From contig VDFB02047230.1 in assembly GCA_007258455.2 (NCBI GenBank), forward strand, positions 154,677,797 to 154,741,796: 64,000 nucleotides of DNA. The letters run 5' to 3'. Below the pieces are notes generated by a model. The model made no database searches. It worked only from the letters and a program-made list of their open reading frames with translations, and had not been told where the DNA came from. Positions within the stretch are counted from its first letter, which is position 1, and each line of letters starts with the position of its first letter. Below are positions 11,172 to 21,605 of this stretch, piece after piece. The position numbers and the translations under genes were made by a program. The stretch is from Sequoia sempervirens (Eukaryota > Streptophyta > Pinopsida > Cupressales > Cupressaceae).

Positions 11172-13640
11172 TCTAGCAGAATTCCAGCGCTGCGGTTGGT
11201 TCGATTATTTCACAAAATTGGATGGCTTTGATGAGGGTGTTGCACTTGAATTAGCCCAAACATTCTTAGAAGGTAAAGCCATGGTGAAGGGGTTAGAAGT
11301 GGTGGCGACTGAAGAAATAATTGTAGAAATTTTAGGGTTACTTGCTGATGGAAAACTGTACCCTGCCTCTAGGGATGCTAGGTTGGCCAGAGCAGAATTC
11401 ACAGTGCATGACGACCCACCAATTAGCATTGATAAGCAAGGTGTGAAAAGAATGTCTCTACCTAAATCATGGAAGCAGGCAGTAGTGCATATTATCAGGT
11501 ATATCACCTGTGAGGGACGACTATCCAATTGATATTTTGTACACTTTAAGCTCTTGAGCCACCCAAGGCATGAAAGGAGAATGAATGTGCCCAATGTCTT
11601 ATACAATCTCCTCTCCATTATGGTAGCCGAGACCAAGAAAGGTAGGGATAATTATATCTCTCACCACTGTTTGATAAAATTGCTAGTTAAGAAATCTTTG
11701 CATGATGTGTCTAGAATGTCTTGGGAGGATTTTATTCAAGTTAATCAAAATTATTGTCAAGAGGAATTTGTCACTATGCAACATTTGTCACCTAGGGTTA
11801 TACCTCAGTTTCGTAGGTCTAGCAAAAGATTAGGTATATCGAAGCCACCCCTGATGCTTCGACCTCTGGTGTTGGCCCTAACATAAATCCTCCTGCAATA
11901 GACAAAGCCATAGATATTAGTTCCTTTGAGGTAGAACACTTAGAAAGATCAAGCTCTTCATCTGAGTTTGATGACAATGTCCCCCTGCAAACCCTAATCA
12001 GAACTAGGGCACAAAGGAAAGAAGTTGAAACAAGGAAAGAAGGAGAAAAAGTCCAAACTCAGCCTATGGAAAAAGAGGTTCTAAGTGCTAGAAAAAGGAA
12101 AGTTGGTCCTATTCATCCTGCAGCCAAGGGAAAACATACAAGCACCTCTAGGAGGTTGAAGCCCGCTAAGCCAGCTTCTTGCACACCTTCACATGGAAGC
12201 TAGGGGAATTATGGGATATCACATGTGGATATTGAAGCTCCACCAACATAGGAGCATGTTGAAGAAAAGGAAGGTGATATCTTTGAGGAAGAAGTAAAAG
12301 TGACGTTGGAAGACCTTGCTAGTATTGCAGAAGAATTTGAAGATGAGCAGGATTTCCTACAATAGAGCCAAGGATAGGGGCAAGACTTTCTGCAACCACA
12401 ACATGCCACACAGAAAGAGTGAACACAAAGCCAGGAACAAAAACTAGAGATCCTGTAGCAGAAAGAAAGTGAAGAAATACCCCTGCAGTCGCAAATAATT
12501 GTACAGCCTAAGGTTTGCACATAGTGCCGCATGAGGGGTGGCCAGCAACAAACACATTGATAGGAATCCATAACCCTCCTAATTTTACAGTTCATGCAAC
12601 AATTTTAAATTTATGGAAGGAAATAGAAAGGAGGGAAAGAGAATGGAAACAAGAGAAGAATAAACTGGAAAGGAAAATCCAAGAGGGATGAAATCATTAA
12701 GGAACAAAACGAAGAGATTGTTGCCCTAAAGGAAAAAGTAGATAACATTGTGACCTTGGTGCCACAAATTCTTGAATGTCAATCTCCTTCGAAAGTTTAT
12801 GCCTTACACCTGAAAGAGAAATACCTCTCTTTCAAGTTATCAAAAATTATTTCAAACTTGAATCCCTCCATTGAAACTCCTATTGAATTCTTTAATGCCT
12901 ATAAAATCGCCTCTCCAAAAATGAAAAACCTGCTATGTGAATTTTATCTACACAATTATGCAGTCACACAGAATCATGAGTGGAACCCATTGCTATATGT
13001 TGGGGATGTGCAGCTGAGAGCATTTATGTCCTAGGAACAAAATGAAATTAGTTGGGGAGAACATAATACTGACTATAGGAGGATGGAGTCTAATATCCCC
13101 TTATCTGTTAGAGTTGAATCGAGTAACCCCAAGGATATCCATCAAGAATGGCTCAAAATGCTTCTTAGACCGAGCTATGGTAATATAATCATGCCCTGGA
13201 TTGAGGCTATTTATACTGAGTATGAAGTGAAAAAAATAGTAAAAGAGGAACTTGTGAGAGGGTATCTAGCTCAGCAATGGAATAGTCTGACAAATGAGCT
13301 GAAGCAAGCTAAGCCCCACTCTATTCATAACTATGTTGCAACACTCAAAAGAATTGATAGGTACATCCAACTTGGTAGAGAAAAAGGGAGATATTGGCTT
13401 CCTCTAACCTTCTAGCCACCGATTCTCATTTGGCCTATGCCAAACTATAGATTCTACAAATATAATGTTGATACAAAAAGGAAGAGGTGGGACAAATTCG
13501 TTAGGTTGGGAGGATTCTGTTGGGATCCAAATTCATGAATTGTAGCAATAGATGTTGGTCAGCTTGCTATTGCAGACTTCAAAGCTTTAACCAAGCAAAG
13601 GAATAGCCCTTCCCCTGCTGGAGGATCAACAAGACATTAG
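11172..13640 (+). pseudogene. Large extra ORF (aORF) between pol and 3' LTR, decayed
   Basis: About 820 codons can be followed from 11172 to a TAG at 13638-13640, directly before the polypurine tract. The N-terminal part (11172-11834) reads FQRCGWFDYFTKLDGFDEGV, ATEEIIVEILGLLADGK, LPKSWKQAVVHIIRYITCEG and NVPNVLYNLLSIMV. It has one in-frame TGA at 11530. After a frameshift near 11835 comes an acidic, Ser-, Lys- and Gln-rich linker (to about 12550), then a Glu/Lys-rich coiled-coil-like helix (about 12610-12745, shifting frames), then a C-terminal region (12750-13640) with EWLKMLLRPSYGNIIMPWIE and FVRLGGFCWDPNS. Several stops are TAG within Gln-rich runs. Position and length fit the env-like or additional ORF of Athila/Tat elements. 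I see no signal peptide or transmembrane segment, so an envelope role is not supported. Function unknown. Confidence 0.7.
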
Positions 13641-13643
13641 GCT

Positions 13644-13651
13644 GGGGGGAA
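13644..13651 (+). other. Polypurine tract of the Athila-like element
   Basis: GGGGGGAA lies immediately before the 3' LTR start TGATGAGCTC. This is the expected plus-strand primer position. Confidence 0.7.
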
Positions 13652-15836
13652 TGATGAGCTCAATTTTTGGTTAAATCTTGGGTAGATTTTATATTTTATT
13701 TGCTAGCATTACCATGGACTTTTAATCATCAAATGTTAATATTTTGTATAATTTTTCCCTCAAACCATTGACATTAGGTTCATCCTATCCTTGTGATATT
13801 CTAATGACAATTAACATATTATGCAAATTATCTATATTAATTTTGTGTGTGGTTGATAAGTGTTCTCTAAGGTGATTTTAGATGTGCAATTACTATGCAT
13901 ACTAACATTGTCATGCAGGGCATAATTGATGGATGCTAAGTCAGGAAAGGAAACCGATAGGTGATCATGCAGGAGAATTGTCCAAGGAGTCAACTGAAGG
14001 GTAGAAATGATAGATTCCCACAACACCTTGTATTTATGGCATCGAGCAATCATGAGCATTAATGCAGTGTTGAGTCCATGGTTGGGCATGCATGTCTAAC
14101 TGGATTCCCTGCAACCGTAACTTCTTTGCCATTATTTTCCCTACTTTCCCTAAATGGCATCCTCTCAATTAGTGGGAGTTGACCACCCTATTTAGTTGGA
14201 AGAATTGTAGACATGCAAAATTGGCATAATGCATTTGATTAGGTCATATTCATCCATTCATCAAATAAATCAAGTCTATCTCCTAAAATTAAATAAATCA
14301 AGCATTTATTTAATTAAATCTAAAATCACCTTTCATCTCCCTTTGATTTAGTTTAAATCCCTAAAATCTAAGTCAAATGGGTCAAAGCATGTAATCATCA
14401 TCTAAGTTAATCTAATCCTGATTAACCTAATCTACTCACCCATCACATCCTCTAGATTTTCCCACTTGCACAAATAAATCAATTTATTGATTTATTAAAT
14501 CATCATTTTCTCTCAACAATGCATCTTTGGAAGAATATTCCTCAAGTTTGAAAATGGAAACAAGTTGACATGTACATCCAACATGGCAATAAATTCTCTC
14601 TTACATGTCCCCCACTCAACATTTAACTCTCAAATTCAAATTTGAATCTCCCCCTCTTTGGCACATTGGCCAAAACTTGCACATTCTTCAACCTATCACA
14701 ATGTGACAAGTTGCTTCATCTCATTGGTCAAATATTTATCCCACATTTCTCTATTTTGAGCTCTCTTCCAATTTGAAATCTATAAATGAAGGCTTCATTC
14801 TTCAACAAAATCCTCCACAATCTCATGCAAAGTCACTCTCTTCAATTGAGAACTGATTTTATCCACCTCATATCATCTTCAAAGAAGTTTTATCATTTAG
14901 CTTATCTAAAGGTTGGGAAAGGGCTATTTTCCACATCAAAATAGCATCAATCCCCCTATAAGATGCTGATTTGGTCATTTGAATAATGTTTCATTGGTTT
15001 AGTTTGCTTTCGTGTTTTGTTTCTATTATTCTTATGTTCAAATGAATTTTATAGGGAATCTGAGGTTTGCTGGTTTTGAACTAACTAACAATTAGTTGTG
15101 GTCTTTGTTTGATGAAAAAGTAGATTGAAGGTTCACAAGAATAAATATAGATTTGAATCTTCTTCTTGAAGGTTCATAGATAGATTAATGAGTTCATAGG
15201 AATGGATGCTAGTTGAGGAGAAGTTTGAAATCTTTGATTATTGTTGCAAGGATGATATTGATGTATTGAGCGTATATACTTTTACATACAACCATGTTGT
15301 TACTCTGCTTATTTGATTTCTAATGATTGAGATGGTAGTCTGAATCTAAGTTTTTGAATTTTTGTTAGTCTTAGTGGATACTCATCCAAGGGGGGCCACT
15401 TGGTGAGTAATCCTTTCTTTAGAGTAATTAGTTTAGTCGTTATTTTCTGTTTTGTACTTAGCTCAAAATCTAGTATTAACTGTTCCTGCAGCCACTAGAA
15501 GTCCATTTTGTGTCTATTCCTGTAGCCAAAACATACATACTAGTTCCTGCCTATTCGCTCAGATCTTTATTTCTGTTATGCCTTTCAGTTATTGGTTAAT
15601 GCCTTATTTCCTTCCTGCAATTTACTTTTAGTACTGTGTGCTTCTTAGCTGTAGATTAGCAATGGCTACTTAGGAATTCCTAGTGCACATACACTGCTGA
15701 CCCATTTCAAGTCTACATCCTTGGGTTGACAAGTAAATGCACCTCCATGATGATTGAATAGCTATTCAGGTTAGAGTCTAGTCTATGAATTTTAGCCATA
15801 GAAGCCCAGTGATGAAATCATTGTAGGAGGCCGACA
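13652..15836 (+). repeat. Athila-like element 3' LTR, interrupted by a solo LTR
   Basis: It starts TGATGAGCTC and ends GGCCGACA. It matches the 5' LTR up to 'TTTAGTTGGAAGAAT' (14205) and again from 'AGAATAAATATAG' (15138), with a foreign solo LTR between. Confidence 0.85.
14206..15137 (+). mobile_element. Solo gypsy LTR nested in the Athila-like 3' LTR
   Basis: A 932-bp block starts TGTAGACATGC and ends GGTTCACA (TG...CA). It is flanked by a perfect 5-bp duplication AGAAT (14201-14205 and 15138-15142), and is absent at the same place in the 5' LTR. Its layout (TGTAGACA start, ATTAAATAAATCAA blocks, 'GGGAAAGGGCT.TTTTCCACATCAAA' near the end, TTCACA finish) is that of the A and B LTRs, so it is a third member of the same superfamily. 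It is probably the product of LTR-LTR recombination. Confidence 0.9.
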
Positions 15837-16013
15837 TGATGCTGGTTTGAGCATTTGAATGAGATTTCATTAGCTTTTATTTGATATTTTATGTTGTTTT
15901 ATTTTTCTTATGCTTGAATGAATTTCATAGGGAATGTTTGGTTTAAACTTGTTTGAGGACTAATATTTGTTTGTTTTTCCATGTTTGAATAGGTCTAGGC
16001 TGAAGTGTTCACA
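15837..16013 (+). repeat. Element A 5' LTR, second part
   Basis: After the Athila-like insertion the A LTR resumes with 'GCTGGTTTGAGCATTTGAAT' and runs to 'GAAGTGTTCACA'. It matches the end of the 3' LTR (to 29311) with few differences. Confidence 0.85.
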
Positions 16014-16035
16014 TTTTGGCACCCATCGTGGGACC
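16014..16035 (+). other. Primer-binding site of element A
   Basis: TTTTGGCACCCATCGTGGGA directly follows the LTR terminus TTCACA. Many plant gypsy elements have TTTGGCGCCCACCGTGGGGC-type sequences here, complementary to a tRNA 3' end. Confidence 0.75.
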
Positions 16036-16204
16036 TAGCACCGTTTTTAATTTTTTTTCTTCTAGCAAGTTTCATCAATAGGTCTGTTCGTGAATTTCGA
16101 TCTAGCAAATCCGCCGTCTGTTTCAGCACGTTGGTGGTAACTTTTGGTGCATCAAAGCCCTATTATAACGCATCCACAACCCAGACCAATGCATTTACCT
16201 CTTG

Positions 16205-16309
16205 TTTTAGTGCATGTACAAGATATTTTAGCGCATATACTCTTTGTTTTAGTGCATATGCTCTCTATTTTAGTGCATATGCTCTTTGTTTTACCACATA
16301 TGCTCTCTT
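16205..16309 (+). repeat. 21-bp tandem repeat in the A leader
   Basis: TTTTAG/TTTTAC anchors fall at 16205, 16226, 16247, 16268 and 16289, an exact 21-bp period over five units. A unit reads 'TTTTAGTGCATATGCTCTTTG' apart from substitutions. In one frame it would encode a CFSAYAL heptapeptide, but the frame lacks other coding signs. Confidence 0.8.
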
Positions 16310-16648
16310 CTTTTTTTTCTTTTATAGTCAGTCTTAAAATGGCCATATCTTGGTCATACAAAGGTCTTTTTTGAAGCTTTTTTTTTGAAATGGGGTAGAA
16401 TTTCATAAGCTATGCAATGGTGTAGGAGTTGCTTAATGTTTATAGAGTTAAGATTTTCAAATTTTCACCTAATGTCAAGCCATAGTGAAACTTGGTCTAA
16501 GTTTTAGGGTTTCTATGCTTAATCATTTATCTAACCCTCATATCTTCTTGTTTCTTGATTTCATATAACATTTGGAGATTGGATTGTAGGTTTTAAAGGA
16601 TCACGGAGAATGGAAGTGAAAGAAAAAGTATTTGATACTCATTGTAAT

Positions 16649-16664
16649 AGTGTTTTTAAACACT
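16649..16664 (+). promoter_or_regulatory. Perfect palindrome in A leader
   Basis: AGTGTTTTTAAACACT is a short stem (7-bp arms, TT in the centre) about 635 nt downstream of the A LTR end. The same 16 bases occur in the leader of element B at 52179-52194. Its CACT is also the first part of the long hairpin arm that follows. A role in genomic RNA folding, dimerisation or packaging is inference. Confidence 0.5.
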
Positions 16665-16754
16665 AGCTCCCCTTCATGACACTCACTTCTATGGGTCATG
16701 AGAACTGAAGCTTGGATGACTTGTAGAAGTGAGTGTCATGGAGGGGATCTAGTG
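16661..16754 (+). promoter_or_regulatory. Long inverted repeat (31-bp arms) in A leader
   Basis: Arm 16661-16691 (CACTAGCTCCCCTTCATGAC...) and arm 16724-16754 pair at 29 of 31 positions, plus one G:U wobble, around a 32-nt loop. In RNA this would be a very stable stem between the PBS and gag, where retroelements place packaging and dimerisation signals. The first four bases also belong to the upstream palindrome, so the two structures are mutually exclusive at that point. Confidence 0.7.
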
Positions 16755-17737
16755 TGGTCAATCTTCTAATCATTCGTTCTAAATACGCACATCTAGATTT
16801 ATCCAAGTGGGAGTTCAACAAATATTTTCTTTTCCATCCTAGGGTTGTGCAATCTTTGAGTCAATTAAACACATTGCTTGGATCCAAAATCTTGAAAACA
16901 AACATTTAACAAGGTCATCAAATTTCAAACCCTTTAGAAGAGTAAATACCTTTAAAAAAATCCAAGTGCTACTGATTGTCCCTAGAGATTTCATCCTTAG
17001 AGGCTTCTAAGTATTTTGATTTATATCTCAATTTTCTCTCTCTAAAGTCAACATTAGGGAGCTATTGCCTTACTTTCTTTGATTTCCACATAATGGACCT
17101 TGTGGGATGAAAATAAATTGAGACATTAGACATTTCATTTGAAACATAAGCAAGACATTGGATGTCATAAAGGAAATTGATTAATCAAGATTAAATCAAT
17201 TGAACCCCACACATGTGCTTGTAATCTTTGTCTAATGGTTTTCCATGCAAACATTGTTCTTTTTATTTGAACTACTCTTAGGGAAAAGCGTGTTCTTCAA
17301 TACCTAGGTCTTGTAAACAAAAGTATCTCTATGTTCACTTAGGATCAAAATCAACACTTTCATCCATCCCCCAAACATTAATCAAAACCCATCTCACAAA
17401 CAACTCTTAGAAATCTTGGAAAAATCCTTCATACTATACTTTTGGAAAATCCTATAAAAAAAATCAAAATCTTGTTTGACTAGGTGTGTGTAGATGAATC
17501 CTTCTTCATACACTCAGTTAAATTATCATCTTTTGGACAAGTTTATTCTGAGACAAAATCTAACCTCTTGGAGTTTATTAGTTCATTATCAAATCCAAAT
17601 CAAATCCAAAATTCAAAATCAAAATCAAAATCAAATCCAAAAGTCCTAAAGTCCAGTATCCCTCCAAAGTTCCTAAGAGTTCAAAACCCATATCATTCAC
17701 CCCTTTCATCCTTCATCTCATCAATGGTCCTAAATTA
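16755..17737 (+). other. Element A leader before the Copia insertion
   Basis: No convincing gene. At 17581-17641 there is a simple CAAATC/CAAAATC repeat. The stretch ends at AATTA (17733-17737), the target duplication of the Copia element, and continues at 21606. Confidence 0.5.
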
Positions 17738-18944
17738 TATTGGAAATAGCATGCCATTTAATTGCAATCCTAAACATTATTTATTTCATGTATCTCCTAA
17801 GTCCTTGGAAAGTGTTGCACAACACTAGGATTAGGAAGAGATTAATATTTGATGAAATAATCATGTTAATTAACATTTGTAATTAATTCTAAATGTTAGG
17901 AGCATGTGAGGGCATCCATTATGAGTTCCTAAATAATAGGGGCACATGGGGCACCCACATGGTAGGTGACACTCACCTTGAGTTTAGTTAACTATTTGAA
18001 GTAAGAGATAACACTTCTAAATGCATGTAAAGATCCTATGAGTTAGGGTTTGATATTTGCATGCATGAAGTTCAGTTCAGTTATAGTTCAGTTATCTTCA
18101 GTTAGTTTTAGTTGAATGCTAGTTGACTTCAATTAACTTGGAATGCATGGCTAATGACTTGAGTTGCATGACAAATAACATGGACTACCTCCAGTTAATA
18201 GGGGATGACCATTCTTATGTATGAATGGTGTTGAGAAATGTTTCAGTTAACAATAAATGACTTGGACCCAACTTGGGCACCCAAGTTGGCTTCTTGTTAT
18301 TAAATCCTTTGCATGTTGAGATATTTCAAAAGGCTCAATTAAGTGGGACCACTTTTGGGTGCCTACTTTGAGGATGAAGCCTTGGAGATATTTACAAAAC
18401 AGAGGTTGAGTTGCTACTTTAGTTTGGGACGCCCAAATCCATGAAGATGACCATTTGACATTATTCTTCATGGCATAACCCTATTTGTATGAGATAGGCA
18501 TACCTTTTAGGGATAGGGCTTGAGCTTTGTAATTGTAACTCATGTTGGAGTTTACAAAGTTAATCAAACCCTATTTATCTCAAGCAAGTTGAAAAGAGTT
18601 TGGATCAGTTTTATTGCAGGTTGTGAAGAAGTTTTGGTGAAGGAAAAAGAAGCATTCTCAAGCAAGAATTGGAGCTATTGTAATCTACTTCAAAGATTGA
18701 ATAATATAATAATTCTTGGTGGAGTTTTTTCCCAAAAGAGTTTCTCAATGGTACATGCTTGCGTAATCTTTCTAATATCCTATCTACTTCTTCTATCAAT
18801 TTCTGTCTACATTCTACAAATAATAAAAAGAATTAATCAGATAATCACACACAAAGAATATGTAACAAAGGAAAATCTTATTTAGATCAGCAATAGTAAA
18901 GTTTTACAGAGTATTAAGCTAACAAAACACCTCAATTTTCAACA
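17738..18944 (+). repeat. Copia element 5' LTR
   Basis: It starts TATTGGAAATAG (TG changed to TA) and ends TTTTCAACA. It aligns with the 3' LTR throughout, including 'GGGGCACATGGGGCACCCAC'. Confidence 0.85.
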
Positions 18945-18965
18945 TTTGGTATCAAAGTTGAGGTT
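18945..18965 (+). other. Copia primer-binding site
   Basis: TTTGGTATCAAAGTTGAGG directly follows the LTR end CAACA. The Copia consensus TGGTATCAGAGC, complementary to initiator tRNA-Met, differs at one position here. Confidence 0.8.
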
Positions 18966-20341
18966 GGATAGAGAATTGGGATGCCTTTCACTTAAAAGAT
19001 TGGAGGTTTTTTGGCTTAGTGGAAGCTTTTACTATTTTTTTAATTGCTGATTTTGGAAAATAAGTTTGTTACAAGAGGTATATATTCTTTCTTTAGAGGA
19101 TGTTTATCATGTGTCATTGAGAGCCTGGATTCACAAGTTTGGTGTGAGCTTATGATAGAAATGTGGTTTTGACTATGTGCATCATGATGCCATGGGATTG
19201 CTTAGTATCATGGTTCAGTGGGAGCATTTGGAAATGAAGTGGATTCTTGGTTGTAGGATGGTTTTGTTATTATGTCATGGTATACTCTTGATTAGCAGTT
19301 TAGATTTGTGGCATGGTACATGGTATGATAATTATGATCATGAGGAGATGTTTGAAATTCCATATGCTTTTGGCAGTGATGGTTTGATGTTTATCTTGTT
19401 GCCATGTATAGCTTGGTATCACATTTCAGTGGGAGCTTTGGTAGGATATAGTGATCTTCATGAAGAGGATGGTAGTCATGATGCCATGTGTGACTCAGTA
19501 CCACGGTTCAATGGGAGTTGTTGGCAGTGACATGGATGCATCATTGGTAAGGTTATCTCCATGTGATTGGAGATATGGTTTCTTGGTTTAGAGCATGTAT
19601 TTGTTATGATGTCATGTTATACTCTTGATACTAGTTTAGAGTTTGGCATATTACATTTTCTCTTGAGACTAGGATAAATATATATGTTATGGTGCATGTG
19701 ATCTCCTAGGAGGAGATGGTTAGATCATAGATGCCATGTTTATGTTCCTGATTCATGCTTGGAGCTTTGACATTGATCTTGTGTAGTTCTCTTAAGTATT
19801 GGGTACATTAATCATTTTCTTGATTAATTCATGAAATTTTTGTGTTGCATTTGGAGTTTGGCATGGATTGGTTGGTTACAGGTCCTCATGGATACTTGGA
19901 GAAATAGGTGAGGTTGGAGTTCTCTTATGGTAAGAGATATTTGTTGGAATGGTTACTTGTATGAAATTTTTTTTCAATAGAAATGACCGAGGAGCCTACA
20001 CCTTGGTTGAATGTGAGTTCAACACACTCAGTGGTTTAACATGCCTCCAAAGAGGTAGTTTAGATACAGAGACTTGGGAAAGGTATTGGTTTGGTTGATA
20101 ATGGGAAGGTATTAATTGAGAAAGTTGACACTTTAATTAATGTTATAGATTATCCTATGAAACCCGTTCCTACTGATAAGTTCTCTTGGTTTTAATCATT
20201 TGATTGGAAGCTTCATGATTATGCAAGTTGCATTTGAAGTTGGCATGGATTGATTAGTTAGGTGCAGGAAGGCCATTGGCCTTGAGTCCTTTACTTGTTT
20301 TGTATTATTCCTTGTTTAGAATAATTGCAATGTATAATGCC
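18966..20341 (+). pseudogene. Copia internal remnant with a decayed end of pol
   Basis: At 19176-19330 and 19475-19650 there is an imperfect ~300-bp duplication (both contain GATGCCATG, 'CATGGTTCAGTGGGAGC'-like and 'TTATACTCTTGAT'). At about 20095-20196 a frame reads GLVDNGKVLIEKVDTLINVI then DYPMKPVPTDKFSW. This resembles the C-terminal end of Copia RNase H (K-x-H-T-x-x-N-x-A-D-x-L-T-K-P-V). The usual H and D-x-L-T are changed, so the remnant is inactive. No RT YVDD or integrase motif is present. The frame 19177-19530 has no recognisable product. Confidence 0.5.
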
Positions 20342-20352
20342 AAGTGGGAGAA
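20342..20352 (+). other. Copia polypurine tract
   Basis: AAGTGGGAGAA ends directly before the 3' LTR start TGTTGGAAATAGG. Confidence 0.7.
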
Positions 20353-21600
20353 TGTTGGAAATAGGATGCCATTTAATTGCAATCCTAAACATTATTTATT
20401 TCATGTATCTCATAAGTCCTTGGAAAATGTTGCACAACACTAGAATTAGGAAGAGATTAATATTTGATGAAATAATCATGTTAATTAACATTTGTAATTA
20501 ATTCTAAATGTTAGGAGCATGTGAGAGCATCCATTATGAGTTCCTAAATAATAGGGGCACATGGGGCACCCACATGGTAGGTGACACTTACCTTGAGTTT
20601 AGTTAACCATTCAGAGTAAGAGATAACACTTCTGAATGCATGTAAAGATCCTAGGAGTAAGGGTTTGATGTTTGCATGCATGAAGTTCAGTTTAGTTTAG
20701 TTTAGTTTAGTTTAGTTCAGTTCAGTTCATAATCAATTTAGTTCAGTTCAGTTATGGTTCAGTTGGTTTTAGTTGAATGCTAGATGACTTCAGTTAACTT
20801 GGAATGCATTGCTAATGACTTGAGTTGCATGATATATAACAGGGACTACCTCCAATTAACAGGGGATGACTATTCTTGCATGAATGGTGTTGAGAAATGT
20901 TTCAATTAAAAATAAATGACTTGGACCCAACTTGGGTGCCCAAGTTGGCTTCTTGTTATTAACTCCTTTGCATGTTGAGATATTTTAGAAGGCTCAATTA
21001 AGTGGGACCACTTTTGGGCACCTACTTTGAGCACGAAGCCTTGGAGATATTTACAAAATAGAGGTTGAGTTGCTACTTTAGTTTGAGATGCCCAAATGCA
21101 TGAAGATGACCATTTGACATTTTTCTTCATGACATAACCCTATTTGCATGAGATGGGTGTAATTTTTAAGGATAGGGCTTGATAATTGTTATTGTAACTC
21201 ATGTTGGAGTTTACAAAGTTAATCAAAGCCTATTTATCTCAAGAAAGTTGAAGAGAGTTTGGATCAGTTTTATTGTAGGTTGTGAAGAAGTTTTGGTGAA
21301 GGAAAAAGAAGCATTCTCAAGCAAGAATTGGAGCTATTGTAATCTACTTCAGAGATTGAATAATGGAATAATTCTTGGTGGAGTTTTTCCCTAAAAGGGT
21401 TTCTCCATTGTACATGCTTGTGTAATCTTTCTAATATCTTGTCTACTTCTATTAACTTCTATCTACATTCTACAAACAGTAAAATGAATTAATTAGATAA
21501 TCACCCACAAAGAATATGTAACAAAGGAAAAACTTATTTAGATCAGAAATATTAAAGTTTTACAGAGTATTAAGCTAAGAAAACACCTCAATTTTCAACA
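20353..21600 (+). repeat. Copia element 3' LTR
   Basis: It runs from TGTTGGAAATAGG to TTTTCAACA. It is about 40 bp longer than the 5' LTR mainly because of a microsatellite expansion at 20685-20729. Confidence 0.85.
20685..20729 (+). repeat. (TTTAG)n/(TTCAG)n microsatellite
   Basis: Five-base units TTTAG and TTCAG follow each other in the Copia 3' LTR. The 5' LTR has only a few TTCAG-type units at the equivalent place (about 18070-18110). Confidence 0.8.
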
Positions 21601-21605
21601 AATTC

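Larger units (their letters stand above)
6404..15836 (+). mobile_element. Athila-like Ty3/gypsy retrotransposon inserted in the 5' LTR of A
   Basis: Two LTRs starting TGATGAGCTC (6404-7665 and 13652-15836) enclose a 5986-bp interior. The flanks are GGATG (6399-6403) and TGATG (15837-15841), a 5-bp duplication with one mismatch. Removing the element reconnects 'CCCCTATGGGATG' to 'TTGGTTTGAGC', as seen uninterrupted in the A 3' LTR. The gag resembles Athila-type gag, the PBS region has the 'GTTGTTGCCAGGGATGG' form, and a long extra ORF follows pol. Protease and RT are missing or unrecognisable; only the integrase C-terminus remains. The LTRs differ by several per cent by eye, so this is not a recent insertion. 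Confidence 0.85.
17738..21600 (+). mobile_element. Copia LTR retrotransposon, internally deleted
   Basis: Two LTRs (17738-18944 and 20353-21600) enclose only 1408 bp. The 5' LTR is followed by TTTGGTATCAAAGTTGAGG, the Copia PBS that pairs with initiator tRNA-Met. The 3' LTR is preceded by the polypurine tract AAGTGGGAGAA. Flanks are AATTA (17733-17737) and AATTC (21601-21605), a 5-bp duplication with one mismatch. The interior lacks gag, integrase and RT core; only a possible end of pol remains. It is therefore a deletion derivative dependent on proteins from elsewhere. Confidence 0.85.

Noticed and set aside
11205..11636. 143-codon minus-strand ORF
   Set aside because: It is the shadow of the extra ORF on the plus strand, which has clear family-like segments.
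16005..16337. 110-codon ORF with CFSAYAL repeats as a leader protein
   Set aside because: It starts within the LTR end and PBS and is produced by the 21-bp repeat; no further support.
20685..20729. Interstitial telomere repeat
   Set aside because: Units are TTTAG/TTCAG pentamers, not the TTTAGGG plant telomere unit, and they grew from TTCAG units already in the LTR.
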